Shown here one piece after another: positions 7,380-15,988 of a stretch of DNA of 64,000 nt. Origin of the DNA: Vibrio zhanjiangensis (GTDB taxonomy: Bacteria > Pseudomonadota > Gammaproteobacteria > Enterobacterales > Vibrionaceae); assembly GCF_030161235.1 (NCBI RefSeq), contig NZ_BSPW01000021.1, positions 124,001 through 188,000 on the forward strand. Reading direction: 5' to 3'. Position numbers and translations under genes: made by a program. The notes below the pieces were generated by a model, which was not told the DNA's origin, did no database searches, and saw only the letters and a list, made by a program, of their open reading frames with translations. Each line of letters opens with the position of its first letter. Within the stretch, counting starts at the first letter, position 1.

Positions 7380-7440
7380 TGCCAATACGTTTTTCGTTTT
7401 AAATCCTTGTTTTCAAAATAATGAAAAAGGAATTGGTATT

Positions 7441-8613
7441 ATGGGCAAATCCGTCCAAAACATCACTGATAACGTTAGCCTAATTGCATCTGCCGATACG
7501 TGGATTGAAGGGCTAGCAGTACAACAATTAATTAAAACATCACAGTTACCAGGAATGCAGCATGTTGCTGGCATGCCTGATTTGCATCCAGGCAGAGGCT
7601 ACCCGATTGGGGCTGCGTTTTTTACAACAGACAAAATTTACCCTGCGCTGGTTGGCAACGATATCGGTTGTGGTATGTCACTTTGGCAAACTTCAGCAAA
7701 ACTATCCAAGGTGAACTTGGACAAAATGATCAAAAGGTTTGAGCACGTTGAGTCACCACTAGATGAGAGCTGGAAAGAGAGCGTAGCGTCAAGAAAAGTC
7801 GCAAAAAGAGTAACAATCAATACCTACGACCATGCGTTAGGCACAATTGGAGGCGGTAATCATTTTGCTGAATTTCAAGCCATTGAAGAAGTCTATCACC
7901 AAGCATCGCTGGACGAGCTTGGTCTGAATAGAAAACAGTTGCAACTGCTTGTGCATTCTGGCTCAAGAGGCTTAGGTCAATCAATATTGATGGAGCATAT
8001 AGCATCTCATAATCATGATGGTATCCAAGTGGATAGTTTGAATGATGACTTTAATGAATATATGGCAAAGCATGATGAAGCTGTCCGCTGGGCAGAACTG
8101 AATCGAGAGTTTATCGCTAAACGTTTTTTGCAAGCAATTCGTTCGGATGGCCACTGTACTCTGGATGTCAATCATAATCTGGTTTCGGCTAAAGAGATAG
8201 CTGGAAAGCAAGGTTGGTTGCACAGAAAAGGCGCGACACCCAGTGATCAAGGTTATGTTGTTATACCTGGTTCACGTGGCGACTATAGCTATTTGGTCAA
8301 GCCCGTTGAAAGCGGGTATGACTCTATGGTGACTAGTTTGTACTCATTGGCACATGGTGCTGGAAGAAAGTGGAAGCGTGGTGAGTGTCATGCACGCCTT
8401 AGTCACAAATATAAACGTGATGATTTGTACCGGACACCACTAGGTAGCCGTGTAATATGTGGCAATAAAGAGCTTCTTTATGACGAAGCGCCGCAAGCCT
8501 ACAAAAACTGTGAATCGGTTATAAATGCTATGGTGAATGCTGGTTTGATTGAACCAATCGCTAAATTACGACCTGTTCTAACGTTTAAAACCAATGGGGG
8601 TTGTTCGTCATGA
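7441..8613 (+). CDS. rtcB2: RtcB2-type RNA ligase (RtcB homologue paired with PrfH)
   Basis: The 390-residue protein belongs to the RtcB family, which joins RNA 2',3'-cyclic phosphate or 3'-phosphate ends to 5'-OH ends using Mn2+ and a GMP-histidine intermediate. Visible metal and catalytic motifs are D74 and C77 in [26 protein letters not shown], and the guanylylated His in AHGAGRKWK (about H305). It is shorter than canonical E. coli RtcB (about 408) and ends in a NGGCSS tail. The stop overlaps the prfH start, giving the known rtcB2-prfH operon. That pair is reported to mend 16S rRNA cut in the decoding centre by colicin-E3-like toxins. No rtcA or rtcR is nearby. Confidence 0.92.
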   Translation: MGKSVQNITDNVSLIASADTWIEGLAVQQLIKTSQLPGMQHVAGMPDLHPGRGYPIGAAFFTTDKIYPALVGNDIGCGMSLWQTSAKLSKVNLDKMIKRFEHVESPLDESWKESVASRKVAKRVTINTYDHALGTIGGGNHFAEFQAIEEVYHQASLDELGLNRKQLQLLVHSGSRGLGQSILMEHIASHNHDGIQVDSLNDDFNEYMAKHDEAVRWAELNREFIAKRFLQAIRSDGHCTLDVNHNLVSAKEIAGKQGWLHRKGATPSDQGYVVIPGSRGDYSYLVKPVESGYDSMVTSLYSLAHGAGRKWKRGECHARLSHKYKRDDLYRTPLGSRVICGNKELLYDEAPQAYKNCESVINAMVNAGLIEPIAKLRPVLTFKTNGGCSS

Positions 8614-9233
8614 TATTACTGCAATTATCATCCGGGCAAGGTCCGGTAGAATGCTGTAAAGCCATAGGTTTAGCGTTAAGGGCTATTGAAAAGGAATGTC
8701 GTCCACTTGATGTCGACTTGAGTGTAATTGAAGCCGTTCCACAAGGACAAAAAGGCTGTTTTAAGTCGGTATTATTGAAGCTTGAATCGGCAGATATGAA
8801 CAAAGCCAGACAGTTGGGAACTTCTTGGCAGGGAGGAATGCTGTGGATTTGTCAAAGTCGCTTTAGGCCAAAAAATAAGCGTAAAAATTGGTTCTTCAGT
8901 GGACAAATGTTTGAGGTTAATGAAGCCGAGTTAGTAGACGGTGTGACGTTTCAAACTTGCCGAGCATCTGGAGCGGGTGGCCAACACGTGAATACCACTG
9001 AATCTGCTGTTCGAGCCGTGCATAATGATACTGGCATTTCAGTGCGAGTAGAGAGTGAACGTAGCCAGCATGCCAATAAGCGGCTGGCAAAAATTATGCT
9101 ATTTCAGAAATTGGAGATGTTAAAACAAGAGCAAATGACCTCTCAGGATAAAGCTCGTTGGCAACAGCATATGGATCTTGAGCGAGGGAACCCTGTGAAG
9201 ACATTTAAAGGAGAAAAGTTTGCTCTAGTTTAA
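8610..9233 (+). CDS. prfH: Peptide chain release factor homologue PrfH
   Basis: The 207-residue protein carries the release-factor GGQ motif at 123-125 ([15 protein letters not shown]) and a basic C-terminal tail. It lacks a stop-codon recognition domain of RF1/RF2 type. PrfH frees nascent chains from ribosomes damaged in the decoding centre so that the RtcB2 partner can religate the 16S rRNA. ATG 8610 is chosen because it forms an ATGA overlap with the upstream stop; the TTG at 8601 lies inside rtcB2. The fixed pairing with an RtcB homologue makes this assignment firm. Confidence 0.93.
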   Translation: MILLQLSSGQGPVECCKAIGLALRAIEKECRPLDVDLSVIEAVPQGQKGCFKSVLLKLESADMNKARQLGTSWQGGMLWICQSRFRPKNKRKNWFFSGQMFEVNEAELVDGVTFQTCRASGAGGQHVNTTESAVRAVHNDTGISVRVESERSQHANKRLAKIMLFQKLEMLKQEQMTSQDKARWQQHMDLERGNPVKTFKGEKFALV

Positions 9234-9329
9234 TAGGTGGGAGGTATGATAGTAATACGTCGATACCTTTTGGTGTGAGGGTTTCTGTTAAGCCATCCAT
9301 ACATATTTCCTTATATGGCTAGTATAACG

Positions 9330-9345
9330 GCGCACGTTGGTGCGC
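9330..9345 (+). terminator. Short GC hairpin after prfH
   Basis: GCGCAC (9330-9335) pairs with GTGCGC (9340-9345) across a 4-nt loop. The following bases TATTGAATAAA are only weakly T-rich, so this may be an inefficient terminator or simply a hairpin in the leader of the next gene. Confidence 0.35.
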
Positions 9346-9384
9346 TATTGAATAAACACAAACCAAGGTTAGGGGATTTTAAAG

Positions 9385-9819
9385 GTGACTTATCAACAAC
9401 TGGACGCTATCGCGGATTTATATATTCCTCTGCTGGGTATTCTGACACTGGTTTGGCTACTGATAAAGGCGAGTCGTCTAGGGATAAAAAGTGCGCTTAT
9501 TGAGGCCGTAACGACTTCACTGGGTGTGATGTATATCTACGCCTTAATGTTTCTCGATGCTTATTTTGCAGCCTATGCGTCAATTGGGCTTGATTATAGT
9601 ACGCATACTGCCTTGGCGCTGGTGTTCGTCACAACCCTTGCATTAATTAGCAAAGAGGTCAGACGTATCACAGTGATATCCATGCTTTGTTACTGTTTAT
9701 TGATGCTGTATCAAGGTTATCACACCCTAGCCGATATGGCGCTGACCAGCCTAATGACGTTACCTGTTTTAGTATGGCTAAAGTCCTTACCAAATCGTAA
9801 AGATAAGCGTCTTTGGTGA
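9385..9819 (+). CDS. Small polytopic membrane protein with PAP2-like motif remnants
   Basis: The 144-residue product has four or five hydrophobic segments (about 12-30, 40-58, 72-90, 93-112, 118-135). YSTHTALALVF and GYHTLADMAL resemble the histidine-containing motifs 2 and 3 (HxxxD) of PAP2 phosphatases. The basic motif 1 and the SR of motif 3 are absent, so catalysis is doubtful. The start is GTG 9385, with AAAGG directly before it; no better start is available. It probably marks the return to core genome. A perfect hairpin follows it. Confidence 0.62.
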   Translation: MTYQQLDAIADLYIPLLGILTLVWLLIKASRLGIKSALIEAVTTSLGVMYIYALMFLDAYFAAYASIGLDYSTHTALALVFVTTLALISKEVRRITVISMLCYCLLMLYQGYHTLADMALTSLMTLPVLVWLKSLPNRKDKRLW

Positions 9820-9830
9820 CTCATGAATAA

Positions 9831-9860
9831 AACGCTATTTAGCGTGGGCTAAATAGCGTT
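9831..9860. terminator. Bidirectional hairpin between convergent genes
   Basis: AACGCTATTTAGC at 9831-9843 is perfectly complemented at 9848-9860 around a 4-nt loop. It lies between a plus-strand gene and minus-strand rluF, so it probably ends both transcripts, though the T-runs are modest on each side. Confidence 0.6.
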
Positions 9861-9891
9861 GATTTCCAAAACGGATAGTTTCGCTCGCAGG

Positions 9892-10893
9892 CTACTTTTT
9901 TAGGCTTAATGTGCCTGGTTTTCTAGGCTGGGCTTTTTGGCCTGAATGAGGGCTAGATTTGCCTTGTTTTGCTCTTGTCTCAGAGGATTCAGAGCGAGCC
10001 TTTTTAGCATTTGGGCTACGGCGAAACTTGTCGGCATCTTTGCCTTTAAAAGTGCGCGTTTTTTGATTACGTCTTGCTTTTGAGCCTTGGTTTTCCTCGC
10101 GGCTATCAAATAGCTTAGCGTCCGTTGCTCTGCGTATTGTTTTGCCGTGAGTATCGGTTTTGGAGGCATCTTCTGTGCCGCTAGAGTGCTCACACATCGC
10201 CAGAATTTGTTCTACTTCGCTGCCTGTTAGATAGCGCCACTGGCCGTTTGGAATACCATCTAAGGTAATATTCATAATGCGAACGCGGCGCAGTTTAAAC
10301 ACTTCATAATCGAGCGCTTCACACATTCGGCGAATTTGTCGATTTAGCCCCTGTGTTAACACAATGCGAAATGAAAACTTGGTTTCCTTGGTGACTTTAC
10401 AAGGCAAGGTGGTGGTATCAAGGATATCAACGCCAGCGCTCATTTTTTTGATGAATTGATCTGTGATGGGCTTATTGACTCGCACCACGTATTCTTTCTC
10501 GTGATTGTTACCTGCACGAAGGATCTTGTTGACGATATCGCCATCGTTAGTCAAAAAGATCAAACCATCAGAGGGTTTATCTAAACGTCCAATCGGGAAA
10601 ATACGTTTTTTATGGCCGATAAAGTCAACGATGTTACCGGCAATGTTTCTTTCTGTGGTACAGGTAATACCTGCGGGCTTATTTAATGCAATATAGATAG
10701 GGCGCTCGGTGGGCTCACAAATCGGCTTACCATCGACGCAGACATCATCGCCACTTTGTACTTTGGTGCCCATTTCTGGGATGAGACCATTAATCGTGAC
10801 GCGACCTTGCTCGATTAAGCGGTCTGCTTCTCTGCGTGAGCAAAACCCCGTTTCACTAATAAATTTATTTAGGCGCTTAGAATCTGATGACAT
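9892..10893 (-). CDS. rluF: 23S rRNA pseudouridine(2604) synthase RluF
   Basis: The 333-residue protein converts a uridine of 23S rRNA (U2604 in E. coli) and, in E. coli, U35 of tRNA-Tyr to pseudouridine. An S4-like RNA-binding domain (about 6-60, [19 protein letters not shown]) precedes the RluB/E/F/RsuA catalytic domain. The catalytic Asp is in [20 protein letters not shown], and [11 protein letters not shown] follows. The start is ATG 10893 ([11 protein letters not shown]) with AGAGAG upstream; a longer 27-codon extension is open but unlike the family. The last 85 residues or so form a low-complexity, strongly basic K/R/S tail, probably unstructured RNA contact. Confidence 0.93.
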   Translation of the reverse strand: MSSDSKRLNKFISETGFCSRREADRLIEQGRVTINGLIPEMGTKVQSGDDVCVDGKPICEPTERPIYIALNKPAGITCTTERNIAGNIVDFIGHKKRIFPIGRLDKPSDGLIFLTNDGDIVNKILRAGNNHEKEYVVRVNKPITDQFIKKMSAGVDILDTTTLPCKVTKETKFSFRIVLTQGLNRQIRRMCEALDYEVFKLRRVRIMNITLDGIPNGQWRYLTGSEVEQILAMCEHSSGTEDASKTDTHGKTIRRATDAKLFDSREENQGSKARRNQKTRTFKGKDADKFRRSPNAKKARSESSETRAKQGKSSPHSGQKAQPRKPGTLSLKK

Positions 10894-11000
10894 TGTGTTC
10901 TCTCTTAACGTTTCACAACGGAATGCAGTCAGGACTTGATAAAATCTTGCTGTGGGTTGGGGCGATTCTAACATTATTGTTCGGTTTGAGTAAGAGGTGA

Positions 11001-11582
11001 CTAACTGCGGCGTTTTTGGTGGCGCTCGCGATTTTCCAGCTTTTTTTCGGAGCTTTTACGCAGCATAACGTAAACGGCGCCAGTTCCGCCATGAAACGCT
11101 TGCGCGCTGTGAACGCATTGTACGTCCTTAATTTGGGTGAGCCAGTTTGCGAGGTAACTTTTCATCAAAGCGGGAGGATTGGATGTTTCACCGCGCCCGT
11201 GAACAATAAGCACACTGCGTATGTCCATTTGAATGCATTGCTTTAAGAATTTAACCAGTGCATCTCTGGCCTCTTTTAGGCTGTTGCGATGAAGATCTAA
11301 ACGGGCTTGAATTGGATACTTACCCAAACGAAGTTTACGGTAAACGCCATCTTGTACTCCATCTCGTTTAAATTCGATCAGATCTTCAGGTTTGAGCATA
11401 GAGGCATGTTCAAGGGATAAATATTGCGGATCATTTTCATCTAACCACATGGCGGCTTCACGACGTGCAATGTGCGCGTCGGTAACATGATGGTGCTTTT
11501 TATGCTCAGTCGTGTCTTGTCTGAGTGGGGTAACATCTCCCATCATAGTTTGAAACAGGGACAAATCGTCATTGTGAGACAT
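11001..11582 (-). CDS. smrA: Smr-domain protein SmrA (YdaL-like)
   Basis: The 193-residue protein matches E. coli SmrA/YdaL along its length. The N-terminal half contains [14 protein letters not shown] and [21 protein letters not shown]. The C-terminal half is a stand-alone Smr domain with [23 protein letters not shown] and [13 protein letters not shown]. Smr domains of this group are nucleases acting on RNA or nicking DNA; the cellular target of SmrA is not settled. It lies about 100 bases upstream of rluF on the same strand. Confidence 0.9.
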   Translation of the reverse strand: MSHNDDLSLFQTMMGDVTPLRQDTTEHKKHHHVTDAHIARREAAMWLDENDPQYLSLEHASMLKPEDLIEFKRDGVQDGVYRKLRLGKYPIQARLDLHRNSLKEARDALVKFLKQCIQMDIRSVLIVHGRGETSNPPALMKSYLANWLTQIKDVQCVHSAQAFHGGTGAVYVMLRKSSEKKLENRERHQKRRS

Positions 11583-11657
11583 AGTGGTGATATCAAAACA
11601 GGAAAATCAGTATTGTGATTATATCCCATTTGTATTGAGAGATTTTCATTAGTGGAA

Positions 11658-11692
11658 TAAAAAACCGAAGCAGACAGGGAATCCACTTCGGT
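11658..11692 (-). terminator. Terminator of the DUF3149 micro-gene
   Basis: Read on the minus strand, ACCGAAG (11692-11686) pairs with CTTCGGT (11670-11664) around a 15-nt loop, with six T residues directly after. The position is right for the small gene just upstream. Confidence 0.75.
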
Positions 11693-11731
11693 GCATAGCA
11701 ACAACCTATTCTTAGATAGGGCTAGGCGATT

Positions 11732-11872
11732 CTAGTGAGGAGATTTGTCATGCATTACCTTGTAAAAGAAGTAACCACCATAGAACAGCATCAGGCTTAA
11801 AGCGCCAAAGATGACCAACATCGAAGACAGTCCAACTGCATTACCAAACAGGAGATTTAGCCATAAATCCAT
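11732..11872 (-). CDS. DUF3149 single-pass membrane micro-protein (46 aa)
   Basis: This reading frame encodes MDLWLNLLFGNAVGLSSM followed by a hydrophobic stretch (IFGALSLMLFYGGYFFYKV) and the tail MHDKSPH. The opening is diagnostic of DUF3149, a family of very small inner-membrane proteins of unknown role in marine gammaproteobacteria. GGAGG lies four bases upstream of the ATG, and a good terminator follows the stop. It is a free-standing single-gene transcript between smrA and the TraB-like gene. Confidence 0.88.
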   Translation of the reverse strand: MDLWLNLLFGNAVGLSSMLVIFGALSLMLFYGGYFFYKVMHDKSPH

Positions 11873-12015
11873 GTTGCCTCCAGTATCCAAGTCGTGATGA
11901 CAATAGGTACGTTAAAACATAACGCCGACTCGGTTACTGATCTGGATCAATGATATTCAATTAGTTGTCTAAGTTGTTGCTTCTAGGTCTGTTTTACCTG
12001 CCTGAAACTGCTAGG

Positions 12016-12900
12016 TTAATTGGATAACGGTGAATGCTCAAACTTGCAATTGGCACTATCACTTTTTGATTTTTGGCTGACTGTAAACCCTTTGTCTTTA
12101 AGCATTTCGAGCAAGCTATTTTCACCGATGAGGTGCAAAGTGCCAACAACGACAAGATAGTTGGCTTTACTTTTTCTTGACCAAGTTGGTTTAGCCAATT
12201 GCTTCGCCCAATCTCGATTTCTTTGGGTAATAAAGGCATTTTCTAGCTCTGGTGACATTTCGGTGAGTGTTGAAAATTGATTGAGCTTTGCTAAGTCGCC
12301 AGCCTTCCAGCTCTCGATTAAACATTTGGTGAGATCTTCTGAACGTTCAAATTCGTCTAAAGCGCTTATCAATAGCTCTTTGCCCGAGTCTTTTTGTCCT
12401 GTGAGCAGATCAATTTGAAATTGAAGAGATTCGAGGCCAAATATTGGGATATTCTCTGCGGCTGCTTTGTACATCAAATGTGTATCTATTCCTTGCGAGG
12501 CTTGATAGCCAAGATACTCAAACTGCTTCATTTGTAGTGTTAAAGCGCTCGCCCATGGAGGACTGTTTAGCAGTTGCTGTGCATCGATATTAAACAGGCT
12601 GGCTAAACCGCGCAGTGTTTTTTGCTGTTTATTATCTAAGACTTCTTTGGTCACTAGGGTTATCTCAGGATAGGTTACATCCTGCATGGCTCGCACATCA
12701 GACTCGACAATCAGGCCTGAGCTAGAGCTTAGCGTCTCGGTTATGGCTTTGGGTAACGGATACATGCTTTCGTCGCCAACGTGCACAGAGCCAAAGATAA
12801 GATAGCGAGTTTTGCCTTTCTCAACTTGCCAAAAAAGAGGTTCGGCAATGGATTGTAGCGAAAGAGTGATAAGAAAAATCGATAGCCATATATTTTGCAT
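12016..12900 (-). CDS. TraB/GumN family exported protein
   Basis: The 294-residue protein has a signal peptide (about 1-19, SLQSIAEP). It shows the paired motifs of the TraB/GumN (Tiki-like) family: LIFGSVHVGDESMYPLP near the N-terminus and VVVGTLHLIGENSLLEML near the C-terminus, each with the conserved GxxH. Eukaryotic relatives are membrane metalloproteases and the bacterial members are poorly studied. It faces the chitobiase gene divergently over 374 bases. Function in this cell is unknown. Confidence 0.85.
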   Translation of the reverse strand: MQNIWLSIFLITLSLQSIAEPLFWQVEKGKTRYLIFGSVHVGDESMYPLPKAITETLSSSSGLIVESDVRAMQDVTYPEITLVTKEVLDNKQQKTLRGLASLFNIDAQQLLNSPPWASALTLQMKQFEYLGYQASQGIDTHLMYKAAAENIPIFGLESLQFQIDLLTGQKDSGKELLISALDEFERSEDLTKCLIESWKAGDLAKLNQFSTLTEMSPELENAFITQRNRDWAKQLAKPTWSRKSKANYLVVVGTLHLIGENSLLEMLKDKGFTVSQKSKSDSANCKFEHSPLSN

Positions 12901-13274
12901 GTAGCGGTTTACCTTACGGAAAAATTGTTGAAATAGGGCGTTTTTAACGTGATTTGACGATGGTTATTTGAGCATAAAATCACATTTTTATATTTTGTTA
13001 TATAGCTTAGCTTAATCTTATCTCGCAGGTCTTGTGAGCGGTCTCTAAATCCCACCTAAGTCGATGGAAAATTAATGTGATGTCTTTCATAGAAAGATTG
13101 TTGATTTCTTAATAACAAATTTAACGTCTTATCTAACTTGCTGTTTTTAATTTGATTTTTATCATTACCAAAGTTGAACTTCGAGCAGGATCACTTTCGT
13201 GGCTTGAGTATTTTACCTGTCGAAAGATTCCGGAATATGCTGGAACAAGCGGTTTAATAAGGAGTAGCGTTAAG
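12901..13274. other. Divergent intergenic region between TraB-like gene and chitobiase
   Basis: AT-rich, with no gene that I can support. The plus strand is open in the chitobiase frame from 13152, but the lipoprotein signal sequence starts only at 13275, so the rest is leader. It should contain the promoter of the chitobiase gene. I did not find a clean CRP palindrome. Confidence 0.4.
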
Positions 13275-15932
13275 ATGGTAAAAAAAGGTCTGCTCGCAAC
13301 ATCAATCATTGCGGCATTAGTAGGGTGCAGCGCTTTGCAATCTTCACAGCAAAGTGCAGTGAATTTATTGGCACAGAACCTAGATATTGATTATCAAGTG
13401 ATCACCAATCACGGGGCAAGCCAAGGACTAGAGTGCCAGAATCTGGGTGCAGAGTGGGCGTCTTGTAATCAAGTTAAGATGACTTTAGTGAACCAAGGTC
13501 CAGCGGTTGATTCAAAAGATTGGTCAATTTATTTCCATAGCATTCGCTTGATCTTGGCTGTCGACAGCGATCAATTTAAAGTGTCTCATATCACTGGCGA
13601 TCTTCATAAGTTGCAGCCAACCGAAAAGTTTGATGGTTTCGCTGCGGGTGAACAAGTGGAGCTGCCACTAATTGGTGAATACTGGCAACTATTTGACACC
13701 GACTTTATGCCGCGAGCATTTGTCAGTGCGCCTCAAGCTAAGCCGAAAGTGATTGCTTCTCTAGATACAGAAAATATTGATTCTTTCGTCTCGGGTTTAG
13801 AAGGGAATAATCTAAAACGCACGCCAGATGATGAGAATATTTTTGCTAGTGCTATTTCTCGGTTTGAAAAAAATCAGGACTTAGCAAAGCAAGATGTATC
13901 AGCGCACATCATTCCCACTCCAGTTCGCGTCGAGATCGGGCGGGGTCTGCTCGATATTACCAAGGGTATAGCCCTGCCATCAGGCGTCTTCTTGCCAGAG
14001 CAGTATCAAGCACTTGTAGAGCGTGCTAATACGCTGGGTGTTGATCTTGATGGTCAGCGGCCCGTTGATATAGCAATGACACCCAATGCGTTTTCTGGTC
14101 AGTTTGCCAAATCAGGCGCTTACCAACTGCAAATCAGTAGCAGTGGAATAACGATCAGTGCTTTCGATCAAGTCGGGGCGTTCTACGCCGTGCAATCTAT
14201 TTTTGCTCTTGTCGATAGCTTAAACCCAGAGTCATTACCCGTTGTCTCAATAAAAGATGCTCCTCGATTTGATTACCGCGGGGTGATGGTTGATGTGGCG
14301 CGTAATTTCCATTCTAAACAGGCGATCATAGCCACTCTTGAGCAAATGGCCGCGTATAAAATGAACAAGTTGCATCTTCATCTAACGGATGATGAGGGAT
14401 GGCGTCTTGAAATTCCAGGCTTGCCAGAGCTGACGGATATCGGTGGTCAGCGCTGCTTTGACGAGCAAGAGCAAAACTGTTTGTTGCCTCAGCTAGGATC
14501 AGGACCTTCGGCGAATAATTTTGGCAGTGGGTATTTCAGTCGCGCCGATTTTGTTGAGATTTTAAAGTACGCTACGGCGCGGAATATTGAGGTGATCCCT
14601 GAAATTGATATGCCAGCGCACGCGCGAGCGGCCGTTGTCTCAATGGAAGCAAGGTATCAGCGCCTAATGCAAGAAAATAAACCACAGCAGGCGGATGAAT
14701 ATCGCTTGTTGGACCCGCGAGATACCTCCAATGTTACCACAGTACAGTTCTACGATAGAAAGAGCTTTATCAATCCATGTTTACCGTCATCTGCGAGGTT
14801 TGTTGATAAAGTTATTTCAGAAGTCTCTGCCATGTATAAGGATGCGGGTGCGACGCTATCCACATGGCATTTTGGTGGCGATGAAGCGAAAAACATTAAA
14901 CTCGGAGCAGGCTTTCAAGATATCAATGCCACAGACAAGGTGGCTTGGAAAGGCAATATTGATGTTGCAAAACAAGATAAGCCATTTGCAAAGTCTCCTC
15001 AATGTCAGGCATTGGTTGCTAGTGGCGAGGTGAGTGATTTTGCCCATTTACCAAGTTACTTTGCAGAGCAGGTGGCCAAGATTGTTAAAGATAAGCAAAT
15101 AGACAACTTTCAGGCATGGCAAGATGGTCTTAAATACAGTGATGGGCCGAAGGCTTTCGCTACCACGAATACGCGTGTGAACTTCTGGGATGTGCTTTAT
15201 TGGGGAGGGACTAAGTCTGTCTACGAATGGGCGGATAAGGGCTTTGATGTCATTGTTTCCAACCCTGATTATGTTTATATGGACATGCCTTACGAGGTGG
15301 ACCCTAAAGAACGTGGTTATTACTGGGCAACCCGTGCCACTGACAGCAGGAAAATGTTTGGCTTTGCCCCCGAAAACATGCCGCAGAATGCAGAAACATC
15401 ACTTGATCGCGATGGTAAGGGCTTTTCTGGCACTACGGATATAGCGGCAAGGCCACTTTATGGCTTATCTGCTCAACTTTGGTCTGAGACAGTGAGAACG
15501 GATGCACAATATGAGTACATGGTGTTTCCACGAGTCTTAGCCGCGGCTGAACGAGCGTGGCACAAAGGAACTTGGGAAAATGATGTTAAAGTGGGTGTGG
15601 AGTATTCTCAAACCACCAATCGAGTCGATAAGGTTCAATTAGCTAAGGATTATAATCGTTTTGCCAATATTTTAGGTCAACGAGAATTGGCTAAATTGGA
15701 AAAATCAGGCATTGATTATCGCCTGCCAATACCTGGCGCAAAAATTGAGATGGGCAGGCTGAGGATGAATAGTTCTTTTCCCGGAGTAGGGCTGCAATAT
15801 TCATTAGACGGTGACAACTGGCAGATGTATAAGGACAGCGCGCGTCCTATAGTCACTGGGGACGTCTATATTCGCTCTGTCTCGGCCAGTGGAAATAAAT
15901 CGAGTCGAGTGACTAAGGTCAGCCATAGTTAA
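13275..15932 (+). CDS. chb: Chitobiase / beta-N-acetylhexosaminidase, GH20 outer-membrane lipoprotein
   Basis: The 885-residue protein hydrolyses chitobiose and other GlcNAc-beta oligomers to GlcNAc. A lipoprotein signal ends in LVGC (Cys18, followed by Ser, which favours the outer membrane). In order follow a carbohydrate-binding CHB_HEX domain (about 25-190), a GH20b domain (about 210-345), the GH20 TIM barrel from about 350 with FDYRGVMVDVARNFH, and the catalytic pair D536-E537 in WHFGGDEAKN. A C-terminal Ig-like domain ends it. Length matches the well-known Vibrio chitobiase (about 880). AAGGAG lies at 13259-13264, a little far from the ATG. It probably feeds the GlcNAc genes about 6 kb downstream. 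Confidence 0.95.
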   Translation: MVKKGLLATSIIAALVGCSALQSSQQSAVNLLAQNLDIDYQVITNHGASQGLECQNLGAEWASCNQVKMTLVNQGPAVDSKDWSIYFHSIRLILAVDSDQFKVSHITGDLHKLQPTEKFDGFAAGEQVELPLIGEYWQLFDTDFMPRAFVSAPQAKPKVIASLDTENIDSFVSGLEGNNLKRTPDDENIFASAISRFEKNQDLAKQDVSAHIIPTPVRVEIGRGLLDITKGIALPSGVFLPEQYQALVERANTLGVDLDGQRPVDIAMTPNAFSGQFAKSGAYQLQISSSGITISAFDQVGAFYAVQSIFALVDSLNPESLPVVSIKDAPRFDYRGVMVDVARNFHSKQAIIATLEQMAAYKMNKLHLHLTDDEGWRLEIPGLPELTDIGGQRCFDEQEQNCLLPQLGSGPSANNFGSGYFSRADFVEILKYATARNIEVIPEIDMPAHARAAVVSMEARYQRLMQENKPQQADEYRLLDPRDTSNVTTVQFYDRKSFINPCLPSSARFVDKVISEVSAMYKDAGATLSTWHFGGDEAKNIKLGAGFQDINATDKVAWKGNIDVAKQDKPFAKSPQCQALVASGEVSDFAHLPSYFAEQVAKIVKDKQIDNFQAWQDGLKYSDGPKAFATTNTRVNFWDVLYWGGTKSVYEWADKGFDVIVSNPDYVYMDMPYEVDPKERGYYWATRATDSRKMFGFAPENMPQNAETSLDRDGKGFSGTTDIAARPLYGLSAQLWSETVRTDAQYEYMVFPRVLAAAERAWHKGTWENDVKVGVEYSQTTNRVDKVQLAKDYNRFANILGQRELAKLEKSGIDYRLPIPGAKIEMGRLRMNSSFPGVGLQYSLDGDNWQMYKDSARPIVTGDVYIRSVSASGNKSSRVTKVSHS

Positions 15933-15941
15933 AATAAAAAA

Positions 15942-15972
15942 CGCCCAACATAATAAGTTGGGCGCTTCTTTT
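15942..15972. terminator. Bidirectional terminator between chitobiase and peptide permease
   Basis: CGCCCAAC (15942-15949) pairs with GTTGGGCG (15957-15964). On the plus strand CTTCTTTT follows; on the minus strand TTTTTTATTTT follows. It therefore suits both convergent genes. Confidence 0.85.
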
Positions 15973-15988
15973 GGTCATTTTGTAGCAG

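Larger units (their letters stand above)
7132..7440. other. Region upstream of rtcB2, with a short ORF and a palindrome
   Basis: No full gene is present. The stretch holds a 13-codon ORF with a strong ribosome site (7274-7315), a 12-bp palindrome (7368-7379) and the ribosome site AAGGA for rtcB2 near 7428. I found no convincing sigma-54 (-24/-12) element of the kind that drives E. coli rtcBA. Confidence 0.4.

Noticed and set aside
7132..7440. Sigma-54 promoter for rtcB2-prfH, by analogy with E. coli rtcBA
   Set aside because: No convincing TGGC-N8-TTGC element was found and no rtcR is nearby.
9315..9503. Open frame of 62 codons overlapping the PAP2-like gene
   Set aside because: It overlaps in another frame, and the GTG 9385 frame encodes a coherent membrane protein.
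13152..13274. 41-codon N-terminal extension of chitobiase
   Set aside because: It would bury the lipoprotein signal sequence; ATG 13275 gives a proper lipobox and the family length.
14695..15033. Open frames on both strands inside chitobiase
   Set aside because: They are shadows of a strong GH20 gene and lack starts and recognisable content.
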